Part shown: positions 1-8,255 of the stretch, in pieces | How the letters are laid out: each line of letters begins with the position of its first letter | Numbering within the stretch: the first letter of the stretch is position 1 | Assembly: GCF_000948985.2 (NCBI RefSeq) | Contig: NZ_CP059733.1 | Span: 4,774,001 to 4,838,000, forward strand | DNA: 64,000 nucleotides | Source: Thalassomonas viridans | GTDB taxonomy: Bacteria; Pseudomonadota; Gammaproteobacteria; Enterobacterales; Alteromonadaceae | Reading direction: 5' to 3' | Notes under the pieces: generated by a model | The model's input: the letters and a program-made list of their open reading frames with translations, nothing else | Told to the model about the DNA's origin: nothing | Databases searched by the model: none | Program-made: the position numbers and the translations under genes

Positions 1-1
1 G

Positions 2-1159
2 GGCCTTAATCCTTTGACCACCGAGCAGGGCAAGCTTGTCCTGGCCACTGTCGTCGACATTACCGCCCAGGTGCAGGCAAACCAGATGTTTCGCCAAATT
101 GTCGACAGTGCCCCCTATGGCCTGATGCTTATCAATTCACAAGGCATTATAGAACTGGCCAATCCGCTAATCTGTTCTACCTTCGGTTATAGCGAACAAG
201 ACTTGCTGTCGGCATCTATGGATATTTTACTGCCGGAGCGCTACCGCAAACATCATGACCAGCTTAGGGCAAAATACGCACAAGCCCCCTCCATGCGCGT
301 AATGGGGCCGGGGCGTGACCTGACGGGCCTGCACAAAGACGGTACCGAATTTCCGGTGGAAGTTGGCCTGAGCCCTTTTATCTGGAACGGGCAGGACATG
401 GTACTGGTGGCACTGAGCGATATTACGCCACGCAAAAAAATGGAACTGGATCTTCGCCAGATCAATACTGATCTGGAAGAGTTCACCTATGTCGCCTCCC
501 ATGATCTGCGTTCCCCCCTGCGCGGTATCTCGGATCTGCTGGAGTGGGTACGCGAAGACCTGGGGGAAGATCCTGCCCCCTCCCTGCTCAATAATATGGA
601 GCGCATGACAGTGCGTGTCCACCGCATGGAAAAGCTGATCGATAACCTGCTGAAATATGCCCGTGCCGGTCGCAGCCAGAACGAAACCAGTCTCATCAAC
701 CTGGATGAATTGCTGGATAACATCCTAGAGTTGCACCCGCTTCCCAATGGCTTTACCCTGGAGCGCCGGCTGGAGTTGTCCGCCATTCATGCGGCAAAAG
801 TACCGTTAGAAACCGCATTACGCAACCTGATCACCAATGCGATACAACACCATGATCAGGAACAGGGCCGCATCCTTATTAGCTGTTGCAGCGAAAACAG
901 CCTCTGCCACCTTTCGGTAACGGATGACGGCCCTGGTATTGCCGAACAGGCCCATGAACGTATCTTCAAACTTTTCCAAACCCTAAGCCGCTGTGACAAG
1001 CGGGGAACGGGTATAGGTCTTGCCGTAACCCGCCGCCTGGTAGAAACCCACGGCGGTAAAATTGCGGTAGAAGCCAATCAACACCAACGCGGCTCAACCT
1101 TTCATTTGTGGTGGCCACGCTTTGTCCGGAGAGATTTAAATGACAACATCCCCCCTTAA
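2..1159 (+). CDS. PAS-domain sensor histidine kinase (5' end outside window)
   Basis: The reading frame is open to the first base of the window, and the first residues look like the end of an upstream PAS domain (…TVVDIT), so the true start lies outside; the TTG at 14 is not a convincing start. A second PAS domain follows (roughly residues 25-140, ending in a typical DIT linker). Next come a HisKA domain with the phospho-acceptor His in ASHDLRSPLR and a HATPase domain with N box (LRNLITNA), G1 (DDGPGI) and G2 (GTGIGLAV). No transmembrane segment is visible in the part present. The last 20 bases overlap the next gene, a lone receiver that is the likely phosphate acceptor. Seen: all catalytic motifs. 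Inferred: the signal, which cannot be told from sequence. Confidence 0.9.
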   Translation, partial: GLNPLTTEQGKLVLATVVDITAQVQANQMFRQIVDSAPYGLMLINSQGIIELANPLICSTFGYSEQDLLSASMDILLPERYRKHHDQLRAKYAQAPSMRVMGPGRDLTGLHKDGTEFPVEVGLSPFIWNGQDMVLVALSDITPRKKMELDLRQINTDLEEFTYVASHDLRSPLRGISDLLEWVREDLGEDPAPSLLNNMERMTVRVHRMEKLIDNLLKYARAGRSQNETSLINLDELLDNILELHPLPNGFTLERRLELSAIHAAKVPLETALRNLITNAIQHHDQEQGRILISCCSENSLCHLSVTDDGPGIAEQAHERIFKLFQTLSRCDKRGTGIGLAVTRRLVETHGGKIAVEANQHQRGSTFHLWWPRFVRRDLNDNIPP

Positions 1160-1562
1160 CATACTCTTGGTTGAAGATGATGATGTCGCAGCAGAAGCCG
1201 TGGTCCGCAGCTTTAAGAAAGCCGGACTGCAAATTCCCATCGTCCTTGCCGAAGATGGGGATATTGCCCTGAATATCCTGCGGGGCACTCACGAACGCCG
1301 TATTGAAAAGCCCCTGCTGGTGCTGCTGGATCTGAACATGCCGCACCTTAACGGCTTTGAGTTCATGGAGATCCTGCGCAGCGATGAAGCTTTAAAAGAC
1401 ACTGTGGTCTTTGTCCTTACCACATCTTCCGATGACAAAGATCTCACCCGGGCCTATAGTGAAAATATAGCCGGATACATGGTCAAATCGGCTGTAGGCC
1501 CTATGTTCAGCAAACTTATAGCCCTGATGGAAAGCTACAGCGAAGCTATAAAACTGCCGTAA
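1140..1562 (+). CDS. Single-domain response regulator (Rcp1-like receiver)
   Basis: A 140-residue protein consisting only of a CheY-like receiver: acidic pocket LLVEDDD, phospho-acceptor Asp in LVLLDLNMP, the conserved Thr in VLTTS and the Lys in YMVKS. The insert between the second and third strands resembles Rcp1-type regulators that pair with PAS or phytochrome-type kinases. It has no output domain, so it probably acts by protein contact or phosphotransfer. It overlaps the kinase gene by 20 bases, indicating translational coupling, and is followed after 30 bases by a REC-GGDEF-EAL gene. The three are probably one operon feeding into cyclic-di-GMP. Confidence 0.9.
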   Translation: MTTSPLNILLVEDDDVAAEAVVRSFKKAGLQIPIVLAEDGDIALNILRGTHERRIEKPLLVLLDLNMPHLNGFEFMEILRSDEALKDTVVFVLTTSSDDKDLTRAYSENIAGYMVKSAVGPMFSKLIALMESYSEAIKLP

Positions 1563-1592
1563 CCATTCAACCACTGGCCAGGGAGAAAGGCG

Positions 1593-3326
1593 TTGGAAAA
1601 AACATTACACGTGCTGATTGTCGATGATGATGACGTAGATCGCGAACGTTTGCGCCGCATGTTAAACAGCAGCCTGGACCGAATCCAGCTGGAAGAAGCC
1701 ACTTCCGCCGACCAGGCCTTAAGCGTATTGCCCAAACAGGTATGGGACTGCATCTTCCTCGATTACCACCTGGGGGAAAGCTCAGGCCTGGATCTATTAC
1801 AGGAGATCCGCGCCCGTATCAGCACCCCATGCGCCGTTATTCTCGTCACCGGCCTGGGAGGTGAAAATATTGCTGCTGCCGCCATGCGCGAAGGGGTATC
1901 CGATTACCTGATCAAATACCAGATGGACGAAAAACAATTGATCCGCTCGCTTATGGGAGCCGTACACAGAGCGGATATCGAACGCCAGATGCATGAGCTT
2001 GCCCATTATGACACTTTAACCCATCTGGCCAGCCGTACCCTGCTCACGGACCGTCTGCAGCAGACAATTAAACGCAGCAAACGCAGCCAAAAGCTGGCAG
2101 CCCTGGCCTTTATCGATTTAGACAACTTTAAACCGGTAAACGATACCTGGGGCCATGCCGCAGGAGACCAGGTGCTGATTGAAATAAGCCAGAGATTAGT
2201 GCATGGCGCGCGCGCCAGCGACACTGTCGCCCGCCTGGGAGGAGATGAGTTTGTGCTGCTGCTTAATGATTTGCTTTCTGATGACGAATGCGAAAAGCTG
2301 CTGCAGCGCATCCATAAAATATTAATCCAGCCGATTATCTTACCCGACGATATAGAAATACGTGTAACCGCCAGTATAGGGGTTACCATGATCCGGGATG
2401 AAAATTTAGATGCCGATACCATATTGCGTCAGGCCGATCAGACCATGTACCGGGTAAAAAATACCGGGCGCAACCACCTGAAATTTTTTGATCCCGAAGC
2501 AGAAAAACGCCTGCAAGCCAGGCAAAATGCTTTTCAAAGCATACTTGCCGGCCTGAAGAACGACGAATTCCGGCTTTATTATCAACCTAAAATCGATCTG
2601 AAAAGCTCACGCCTTATCGGCCTTGAAGCCCTGCTGCGCTGGCAGCACCCGACAAAAGGCTTGATCGGCCCGGGAGAATTTTTGTTTACCGGCGAACACG
2701 ACAAATTAGGCGTGCAAATCGGCGAATGGGTGCTCAGGGAGGTGTTGCAGCAACTCCAGATCTGGCACCGCCAGGGACTGTCTTTAAAAGTCAGCGTCAA
2801 CATTTCCGCCAAACACCTGCAGCGCAGCGATTTCACCACCCGACTGAAAACCCTGCTCGGCAAGGCGCCTCAGGTGCCGGCCACGGCCCTGGAACTGGAA
2901 ATTCTGGAAACGGTAGAAGCCGAAAGCATCACGGGGGTACAGGCCATTATTGATGAGTGTAAAACCTTAGGCATCACCATAGCACTGGATGATTTCGGCA
3001 CCGGCTATTCCTCCCTCACCTGCCTGCGCCGTTTGCCCATAGATGTCCTAAAAATAGATAAAAGTTTTGTTATCAATATGCTCGACAATGCCGAAGACTA
3101 TTCCATTGTCCAGGGGGTTATCAGCCTGTGCAAAACCTTTGGCCACCAGATTATTGCCGAAGGGGTCGAAAGTTCCGAACATATTGCCAAGCTGATCGAG
3201 CTGGGCTGCCCTTTCGGCCAGGGGTTCGGCATTGCCTATCCCATGCCGGCAGACGAAACCCCGGTATGGATCCGGGAGCATCATTTGCATGCCAACAAGC
3301 CGCTGTCTGATCTTCCCCGGCAGTGA
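1593..3326 (+). CDS. REC-GGDEF-EAL cyclic-di-GMP turnover protein
   Basis: A 577-residue cytoplasmic protein. Residues about 5-120 are a receiver with DDDD acidic cluster and phospho-Asp in FLDYHLG. Residues about 135-305 are a diguanylate cyclase with intact GGDEF and an RASD inhibitory site five residues upstream. Residues about 320-565 are an EAL phosphodiesterase with EALLR, VNISAKHL, DDFGTGYSS, KIDKSF and EGVES all present. Both catalytic halves look competent, so the net direction of c-di-GMP turnover cannot be read from sequence. The start is TTG at 1593, chosen because GGAGAAAGG lies just upstream and the receiver begins immediately after. It is the third gene of the signalling operon and is probably switched by the upstream kinase. 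Confidence 0.92.
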   Translation: MEKTLHVLIVDDDDVDRERLRRMLNSSLDRIQLEEATSADQALSVLPKQVWDCIFLDYHLGESSGLDLLQEIRARISTPCAVILVTGLGGENIAAAAMREGVSDYLIKYQMDEKQLIRSLMGAVHRADIERQMHELAHYDTLTHLASRTLLTDRLQQTIKRSKRSQKLAALAFIDLDNFKPVNDTWGHAAGDQVLIEISQRLVHGARASDTVARLGGDEFVLLLNDLLSDDECEKLLQRIHKILIQPIILPDDIEIRVTASIGVTMIRDENLDADTILRQADQTMYRVKNTGRNHLKFFDPEAEKRLQARQNAFQSILAGLKNDEFRLYYQPKIDLKSSRLIGLEALLRWQHPTKGLIGPGEFLFTGEHDKLGVQIGEWVLREVLQQLQIWHRQGLSLKVSVNISAKHLQRSDFTTRLKTLLGKAPQVPATALELEILETVEAESITGVQAIIDECKTLGITIALDDFGTGYSSLTCLRRLPIDVLKIDKSFVINMLDNAEDYSIVQGVISLCKTFGHQIIAEGVESSEHIAKLIELGCPFGQGFGIAYPMPADETPVWIREHHLHANKPLSDLPRQ

Positions 3327-3400
3327 CTGACCTGGCCTTAATTCAAGCCGCCCCAAAACAGCTTGTATAAAGGGGAGCCGGCCCCCTAAGTTATCCGGAA

Positions 3401-5791
3401 TTATTCATCCCCGCCATCGAGAATATCGGCAAAAGCCGAAAGCTTATCCAGTACCATACCGTGAATGGACTTTCTCGGGTAACGGCCGGTTTTGCTCATT
3501 TCACCCGCCGGGGTATCCATCAGTACCTCCAGTGCCTGGTTAATATCTTCCACCGCCCAGATAGAGAATTTTCCCTGCTCTACCGCCTCGATAACATCCG
3601 AGGCCAGCATCAGGTTGACAATATTGGTCATGGGCACTATCACCCCCTGGTTGCCGGTCAGGCCCTTGTCTTTACACAGGCGATAGAAGCCTTCGATCTT
3701 CTCGTTTACACCGCCGATAGACTGCACTTCACCGTGCTGGTTGATGGAGCCGGTAATGGCTATGCCCTGATCTATCGGCAAATGGGTGATGGCAGATACC
3801 AGGGCGCACAGCTCGGCCATGGAGGCACTGTCGCCGTCAATATGGCCGTAAGACTGTTCTATGGCGATATTGGCGGAAATCGATACCGGGAAACCCTGGC
3901 CGTATTTATGCCCCAGGTAACCGGTCAGCAACAAGACCCCCTTGGAGTGGATAGGTTTGCCTAAGTCCACTTCCCGCTCGATATCCGTCACCCCCTGGCT
4001 GCCGGCATAAACGGTGGCGGTGATCCTGGCAGGCGTACCGAATACGCTGTCGCCGATTTCCAGCACCGTCAGGCCGTTGACCTTACCCACCTGCTTGCCT
4101 TCGGTGCTGATCAGCACCTGGCGCTCTTTGATTTCACTGAGCCAGGTTTCGCTCATGCGCCCGGTGCGGCGCTGTTTCGCTGCCAGCGCCATTTCCACGA
4201 ATTCGGCGGTTAATTCGCCGTCGCCGTCATGTTTCTTCCACAGGTAGTTAGCTTCGTCGAGCAGATCGTTTACCTGAACGATATTGGCGGATATCTTATG
4301 CTGGTGTTCCGCCCGCCTTAAACCGTAACGCACCAGCTCCACCATGGCGGCGTCGGTGACCTCGGGGTAACTGTTTTGCTTTGCCCGCTGGCGGATTAAA
4401 TTGGCATAGGCCACCAGGTTGTCGTCATTGTTCACCAAATGGCGGTCAAAGTCCGCCAGTACCCGGAACAGCTCGGTAAACTCCTGATCATATTCCTGCA
4501 GGGTGTAATAAATATCGGCATCGCCGAGTAAGATCACTTTTACCTGCAGGGGAATTTTTTCCGGCTGCAAACTGTACAGGCCCGGCTGGCTGAATTCCGA
4601 ATACGGGTTTTCTATGCTGATTTCCTGGGTTTTTAGCGCCAGTTTTAACCTGGACCAGATCAGCGGCTGGCTCAGCAGCTTTTCCGCATCCAACAAGAGG
4701 TAGCCGCCGTTGGCCTTATGCAGTGCCCCCGGGCGGATCAAACGGTAGCTGGTATAATTGCTGCCCTGGAAACTGGCAAAGTCGATATGGCCGAACAGGT
4801 TCTGGTAGGTGGGGTTTTGCTCATAAACCACAGGCGCCCCTTCGCCGGCTTCCCGCGGCACCAGTAGATTAGGCAGGAACTGCTCCACCATCAGCTTGCG
4901 CGCTTCCTTGTCGTTCTGGCTTTCGCTCCCTTCATCCACCAGGATTTCCAGCACGGTATCCACCACATGGCTTTTTACCTTCGACAGATACTTCAGCACC
5001 CCCAAATTGCTGGCAAATTCATGCTCCAGCTCTTTTAGCAGGGGTTTTACCGCCTGCTCGGCGGTTTCATATTTTAATTTCCTGACTTTATCCGAAGAAG
5101 TTCTTTTCCACAGCGGCAACTCGATCAGTTGCTCCGACAGCAAGGCTTCGAGCTTGCTCAACAAAAGGTAAAACTCCGCCCTTTTTTCCTCATCCTGCTC
5201 GGCAAATTCCTTATCGTTTAGCGGCTTGCCATCCACCATCTGGGAAAAACCGATTTCACCGTTTTCTTCAAACAAAACCACATTGTGTTTTAACGCCGTC
5301 TCTTCCACCACGGCAATGGCTTCGTCGTATTTCTGATTGAACTCCCGGTCGATGGCGGCTTTTCGTCTCTGGTAGCCGGGGTTGTCAAAGACCTCGGGAA
5401 AAAGATCGAGCAGTTCGTCGATAAAGGTATTCATGCGTTTGAGCAACAGCTTGCCGTCTCCCGGGCTGACGTACAGCTTAAACGGTGCATGCACCTCGTC
5501 AAAATTGTTGATATAACACCACTCCGCCGGGGTCTGGCGCTCGCTCGCCAGGGCGGTCAGCATCTGCTTGATTAAGGTCTGGCGGCCGGTACCCGGCTCT
5601 CCCATGGCAAAAACGTTAAAGCCCAGGGCATCCATAGACAAACCAAAATCCAGCGCTTCCTTGGCGCGTTCATGGCCGACAAAGCCCTGTTCCACTTCGG
5701 CGCTGGCCGCGGGCAAAGAAAATAAGTGTTCAGATAAAATAGCAGTTAACTGTGCTGGCTTAAGACGTAATTGCTCAACGGCTCGGGTCAT
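3401..5791 (-). CDS. Lon-related ATP-dependent protease (AAA_32/LonB-like)
   Basis: A 796-residue protein of the AAA_32 plus Lon-protease family (relatives of E. coli YcbZ). The N-terminal ATPase part has a Walker A-like GEPGTGRQT at residues 64-72, with Arg at the usual Lys position, as is common in this family. The C-terminal Lon proteolytic domain has the catalytic dyad Ser655 (GDSAS) and Lys698 (NEKIEGF). There is no signal peptide or transmembrane segment, so it is cytosolic, unlike membrane LonB of Gram-positives and archaea. It probably degrades selected or damaged proteins. It is a single gene convergent with the GGDEF-EAL gene; its leader contains a hairpin. Substrates are unknown. 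Confidence 0.9.
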   Translation of the reverse strand: MTRAVEQLRLKPAQLTAILSEHLFSLPAASAEVEQGFVGHERAKEALDFGLSMDALGFNVFAMGEPGTGRQTLIKQMLTALASERQTPAEWCYINNFDEVHAPFKLYVSPGDGKLLLKRMNTFIDELLDLFPEVFDNPGYQRRKAAIDREFNQKYDEAIAVVEETALKHNVVLFEENGEIGFSQMVDGKPLNDKEFAEQDEEKRAEFYLLLSKLEALLSEQLIELPLWKRTSSDKVRKLKYETAEQAVKPLLKELEHEFASNLGVLKYLSKVKSHVVDTVLEILVDEGSESQNDKEARKLMVEQFLPNLLVPREAGEGAPVVYEQNPTYQNLFGHIDFASFQGSNYTSYRLIRPGALHKANGGYLLLDAEKLLSQPLIWSRLKLALKTQEISIENPYSEFSQPGLYSLQPEKIPLQVKVILLGDADIYYTLQEYDQEFTELFRVLADFDRHLVNNDDNLVAYANLIRQRAKQNSYPEVTDAAMVELVRYGLRRAEHQHKISANIVQVNDLLDEANYLWKKHDGDGELTAEFVEMALAAKQRRTGRMSETWLSEIKERQVLISTEGKQVGKVNGLTVLEIGDSVFGTPARITATVYAGSQGVTDIEREVDLGKPIHSKGVLLLTGYLGHKYGQGFPVSISANIAIEQSYGHIDGDSASMAELCALVSAITHLPIDQGIAITGSINQHGEVQSIGGVNEKIEGFYRLCKDKGLTGNQGVIVPMTNIVNLMLASDVIEAVEQGKFSIWAVEDINQALEVLMDTPAGEMSKTGRYPRKSIHGMVLDKLSAFADILDGGDE

Positions 5792-5807
5792 GAAGAATCT
5801 CGCTATT

Positions 5808-5831
5808 AACGCTTAAAAAACAAGCGTTTTT
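5808..5831 (-). promoter_or_regulatory. Leader hairpin upstream of the Lon-like gene
   Basis: AACGCTT (5808-5814) and AAGCGTT (5822-5828) form a perfect 7-bp stem around a 7-base A-rich loop. It lies 17-40 bases upstream of the protease start codon, within the presumed leader RNA. Read on the plus strand it is followed by a short T run and could end antisense transcription. Function is not determined. Confidence 0.4.
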
Positions 5832-5976
5832 GGGTAAATCGGGAATAATAACCTCAGTGTACTCTGTCTGGAGGGCTTTAGGCAAAAAACTCTGCCCGAT
5901 TCCTTATACTCCGATAAAAAACCATGACAAAAGTCAATTTATAGCATGGGTTATCACCGCTATTTCCTGAACTCAT

Positions 5977-6011
5977 CCCATTTTTGGGATTTAATTTATC
6001 CCAAAAATGGG
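5977..6011. promoter_or_regulatory. Double dyad, candidate enhancer (UAS) for the NtrC-type activator
   Basis: Two 14-base arms, CCCATTTTTGGGAT (5977-5990) and ATCCCAAAAATGGG (5998-6011), are perfect inverted repeats separated by TTAATTT. Each arm is itself a CCCA-N4-TGGG dyad, so the site looks like two protein-binding sites in tandem. It is centred about 120 bases upstream of the predicted start from the sigma-54 promoter at 6087-6102, the usual position for an enhancer bound by an NtrC-family activator. Such an activator is encoded in the same locus (10872-12290). The rest of the 347-base gap between the Lon-like gene and the efflux genes holds no recognisable gene. Confidence 0.55.
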
Positions 6012-6086
6012 TTTAATAAAGGCTGCCCGACTGAAAAAACAAGCCCATACACTAATTTATCCTTACCTATCAAGTAGCTAAGATTT

Positions 6087-6102
6087 TGGCACAGAGCCTG
6101 CT
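6087..6102 (+). promoter_or_regulatory. Sigma-54 (RpoN) promoter of the efflux operon
   Basis: TGGCACAGAGCCTGCT matches the -24/-12 consensus TGGCAC-N5-TTGCW with one mismatch and correct spacing between GG and GC. Transcription would begin near 6113, 26 bases before the TTG start of the membrane fusion protein gene. The same locus encodes a sigma-54-dependent activator, which supports the call. Confidence 0.75.
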
Positions 6103-6138
6103 CTTTTAACGTCAGTTTATTTTAACGGAGTAACAAAC

Positions 6139-7395
6139 TTGGATATTAACAGAGCAAAACCCAAAAGATCTGTGGTAAGCCGTTACTGGCCCTGGTCAAT
6201 ACTTGCTTTGATCCTGGCAGGCGCCGGTTATTACCTCTACTTCCTGGCACAGGCAGACTTTGCCGTCGACAGCGATACCCTGGTGATCGGCCAGGTCAAA
6301 CAGGGCAAGTTTTCGGTATCCGTCAGGGGCAGCGGCGTCCTGGTTCCCGACAACATCCAGTGGCTGTCCGCCAATGTCGATGCCCGGGTGGAACGCATCC
6401 TGGTCAAGCCGGGGAAAACCGTCAGCAAAGGCGACTTGATTGTCGAATTGACCAATCCCAAGCTGGTACAGCTGCTGGAAGAAACCCGGTGGGAGCTTGA
6501 AGCCGTAACGGCAGAAAACGAAGCCGAACGGGTGATACAGGAGTCCGCCCTGCTGGATCAAAAAACCCTGGTATTAAATGCCCGTCTCGATTACGACAGC
6601 AGCAAGCTGGAGCAGGATGCCCAAAGCGAGTTATTCGAAAAAAATACCGGCGCGGTATCAAAAATCGATTATGAAAGAACCCGGCTGGAAACCATACAGT
6701 TCAAACAGCGCTGGCAAATACAAAAGCAAAGGCTGGCAAAAATGACCGAAAACCTGAAGGTGCAGAACAATGCCCGCGACGCCCGCCTGAAAAAAATGCG
6801 CAAAACCCTGGAAAGGGTGCGCCAGGATGTCAACAGCCTGAAAATCTACGCCAGCATAGACTCTGTGGTGCAGGACGTACCGGTTGAAGCCGGCCAGCGT
6901 ATCGGCATGGGGGGCAATATCGCCAAACTCGCCCGCCAGGACTCCCTGATCGCCGAACTCCAGGTGCCGGAATTGCAGATCCGCGATGTCGAAATAGGGC
7001 AAAAAGTGGTCATCGATACCCGCAACAACAAAGCCCATGGGGTTGTCACCCGGGTGGATCCCGCTGTGGTCAACGGCAATGTCCAGGTGGACGTCAGCTT
7101 CAACGGCGGGCTGCCCGCCGATGCCCGCCCGGACCTGACGGTGGACGGTGAAATAAAAATCGCCGAAATCAGCGACACCCTTTATGTCCGCAGGCCGCTG
7201 TTCGCCCAAAGCCAGACCAGCGCAAGCCTATACAAACTCACCGCCGACGGCAATTTTGCCAGCCGGGTGAAGGTAAAGCTGGGCAAAGGCTCGGTAGATG
7301 AAATCCAGATTATCGAGGGCCTGGCCCCGGGAGAGAAGATCATCATTTCAGATCCCAGCAGCTGGGAAAGCTATCCCAAGGTTCGCCTTAACTAA
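6139..7395 (+). CDS. Efflux membrane fusion protein (HlyD/MacA-like periplasmic adaptor)
   Basis: A 418-residue adaptor anchored by one N-terminal transmembrane helix (about residues 15-35) with the bulk in the periplasm. Order: first half of a barrel-sandwich/lipoyl domain (VSVRGSGVLVP…VDARVERILVKPGKTVSKGDLIVEL), a long alpha-helical coiled coil (about 110-230), the second lipoyl half (SVVQDVPVEAGQRIGMGGNIAKLA) and beta-barrel domains. It should link the inner-membrane ABC transporter encoded next to an outer-membrane channel, not seen here. Start TTG at 6139 is chosen because AACGGAG precedes it. It is the first gene behind the sigma-54 promoter. Substrate unknown; relatives export peptides, macrolides or lipids. 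Confidence 0.88.
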   Translation: MDINRAKPKRSVVSRYWPWSILALILAGAGYYLYFLAQADFAVDSDTLVIGQVKQGKFSVSVRGSGVLVPDNIQWLSANVDARVERILVKPGKTVSKGDLIVELTNPKLVQLLEETRWELEAVTAENEAERVIQESALLDQKTLVLNARLDYDSSKLEQDAQSELFEKNTGAVSKIDYERTRLETIQFKQRWQIQKQRLAKMTENLKVQNNARDARLKKMRKTLERVRQDVNSLKIYASIDSVVQDVPVEAGQRIGMGGNIAKLARQDSLIAELQVPELQIRDVEIGQKVVIDTRNNKAHGVVTRVDPAVVNGNVQVDVSFNGGLPADARPDLTVDGEIKIAEISDTLYVRRPLFAQSQTSASLYKLTADGNFASRVKVKLGKGSVDEIQIIEGLAPGEKIIISDPSSWESYPKVRLN

Positions 7396-7447
7396 ACCTT
7401 TAACTAAACCTTTAACTGAACCTTTAACTAAATCCTTAACTAAACCA
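7388..7447 (+). repeat. Five tandem 12-bp repeats after the adaptor stop codon
   Basis: Five consecutive copies of TTAACTAAACCT: 7388, 7400, 7412, 7424 and 7436. The last three each differ from the unit at a base or two, and a more diverged sixth copy runs to 7459. The first copy contains the last codons and TAA stop of the adaptor gene, so the array grew from the stop codon outward. It lies in the 136-base gap before the ABC ATPase gene. Each unit repeats an in-frame TAA stop. Confidence 0.9.
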
Positions 7448-7531
7448 AAGCTAAAACCAGAATTAAAAACCGGTCCGGCAATAGCCAAGCGCCCCTAAAC
7501 CGGCATAAGATATGAAAAAAAGGAACCTATT

Positions 7532-8242
7532 ATGAGCACATGTTTAATCGCTTTAGAGCAAGTCCAAAAAGTTTTCTTTACCGACGAGGTGGAAACCCAT
7601 GCCCTGATGAACATCTCCCTTAAAATCAATAAAGGAGAATATGTTTCCATCTCAGGCCCTTCCGGCTGCGGCAAGTCCACCCTTTTGTCCCTGCTGGGAC
7701 TGCTCGACACCAGCTCAGGCGGCGAATACCGGCTGGCCGGCCATGATGTTTCCAATATTTCCAAAAAAGAGCGCGCCAGTATCCGCAATAAGGAGATAGG
7801 GTTTATTTTCCAGTCCTTTAACCTGATCAGCGACCTGGACGTCGAAGAAAACGTCGAGCTGCCGCTGACCTACCGCAAGGATTTAAGCAAAGAACAGCGC
7901 CGGCAAATGGTTAAGGAAGCCCTGGCCAAGGTGGATATGTCCCACAGGGCCAAACATTTCCCGGCGCAGCTGTCCGGCGGCCAGCAACAGCGTGTTGCCG
8001 TCGCCCGCGCCATTGCCGGCAACCCCTCCATTATCCTGGCGGATGAGCCTACGGGTAACCTGGACTCGAAAAATGCCGAAGCGGTAATGCAGCTGCTGGA
8101 TAAACTGCACGCCCAGGGCGCCACCATTTGCATGGTTACCCATGATCCCCGATCCGCCAAACAGGCCCGGCGCAATGTCGAACTGTTAGACGGCCAGATC
8201 ATCGCAGATCACAGCACAGATAACGGTACGGCAGCCGCTTAA
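7532..8242 (+). CDS. ABC transporter ATP-binding protein (MacB/LolD type)
   Basis: A 236-residue ABC ATPase with Walker A GPSGCGKST, signature LSGGQQQRVAVARA, Walker B IILADEPTGNLDS and H-loop MVTHDP. The sequence is closest in type to the MacB/LolD/FtsE group, which partners FtsX-fold permeases. AAAGGAACC precedes the ATG. It is the second structural gene of the efflux operon, energising the permease encoded 13 bases downstream. Confidence 0.93.
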   Translation: MSTCLIALEQVQKVFFTDEVETHALMNISLKINKGEYVSISGPSGCGKSTLLSLLGLLDTSSGGEYRLAGHDVSNISKKERASIRNKEIGFIFQSFNLISDLDVEENVELPLTYRKDLSKEQRRQMVKEALAKVDMSHRAKHFPAQLSGGQQQRVAVARAIAGNPSIILADEPTGNLDSKNAEAVMQLLDKLHAQGATICMVTHDPRSAKQARRNVELLDGQIIADHSTDNGTAAA

Positions 8243-8255
8243 GGGGAGATTGAAT

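Noticed and set aside
5838..5870. Heat-shock sigma-32 promoter for the Lon-like gene
   Set aside because: CCCGATTT resembles a -10 box on the minus strand, but no CTTGAA-type -35 box lies at proper distance.
7388..7459. CRISPR array
   Set aside because: Units are contiguous 12-mers with no spacers.
7298..7498. Small protein with KPLT repeats
   Set aside because: It is only the 12-bp tandem repeat read in another frame over the end of the adaptor gene.
8250..8255. TTG 8250 as the permease start
   Set aside because: It is too close to AGGGGAG; ATG 8256 is correctly spaced.
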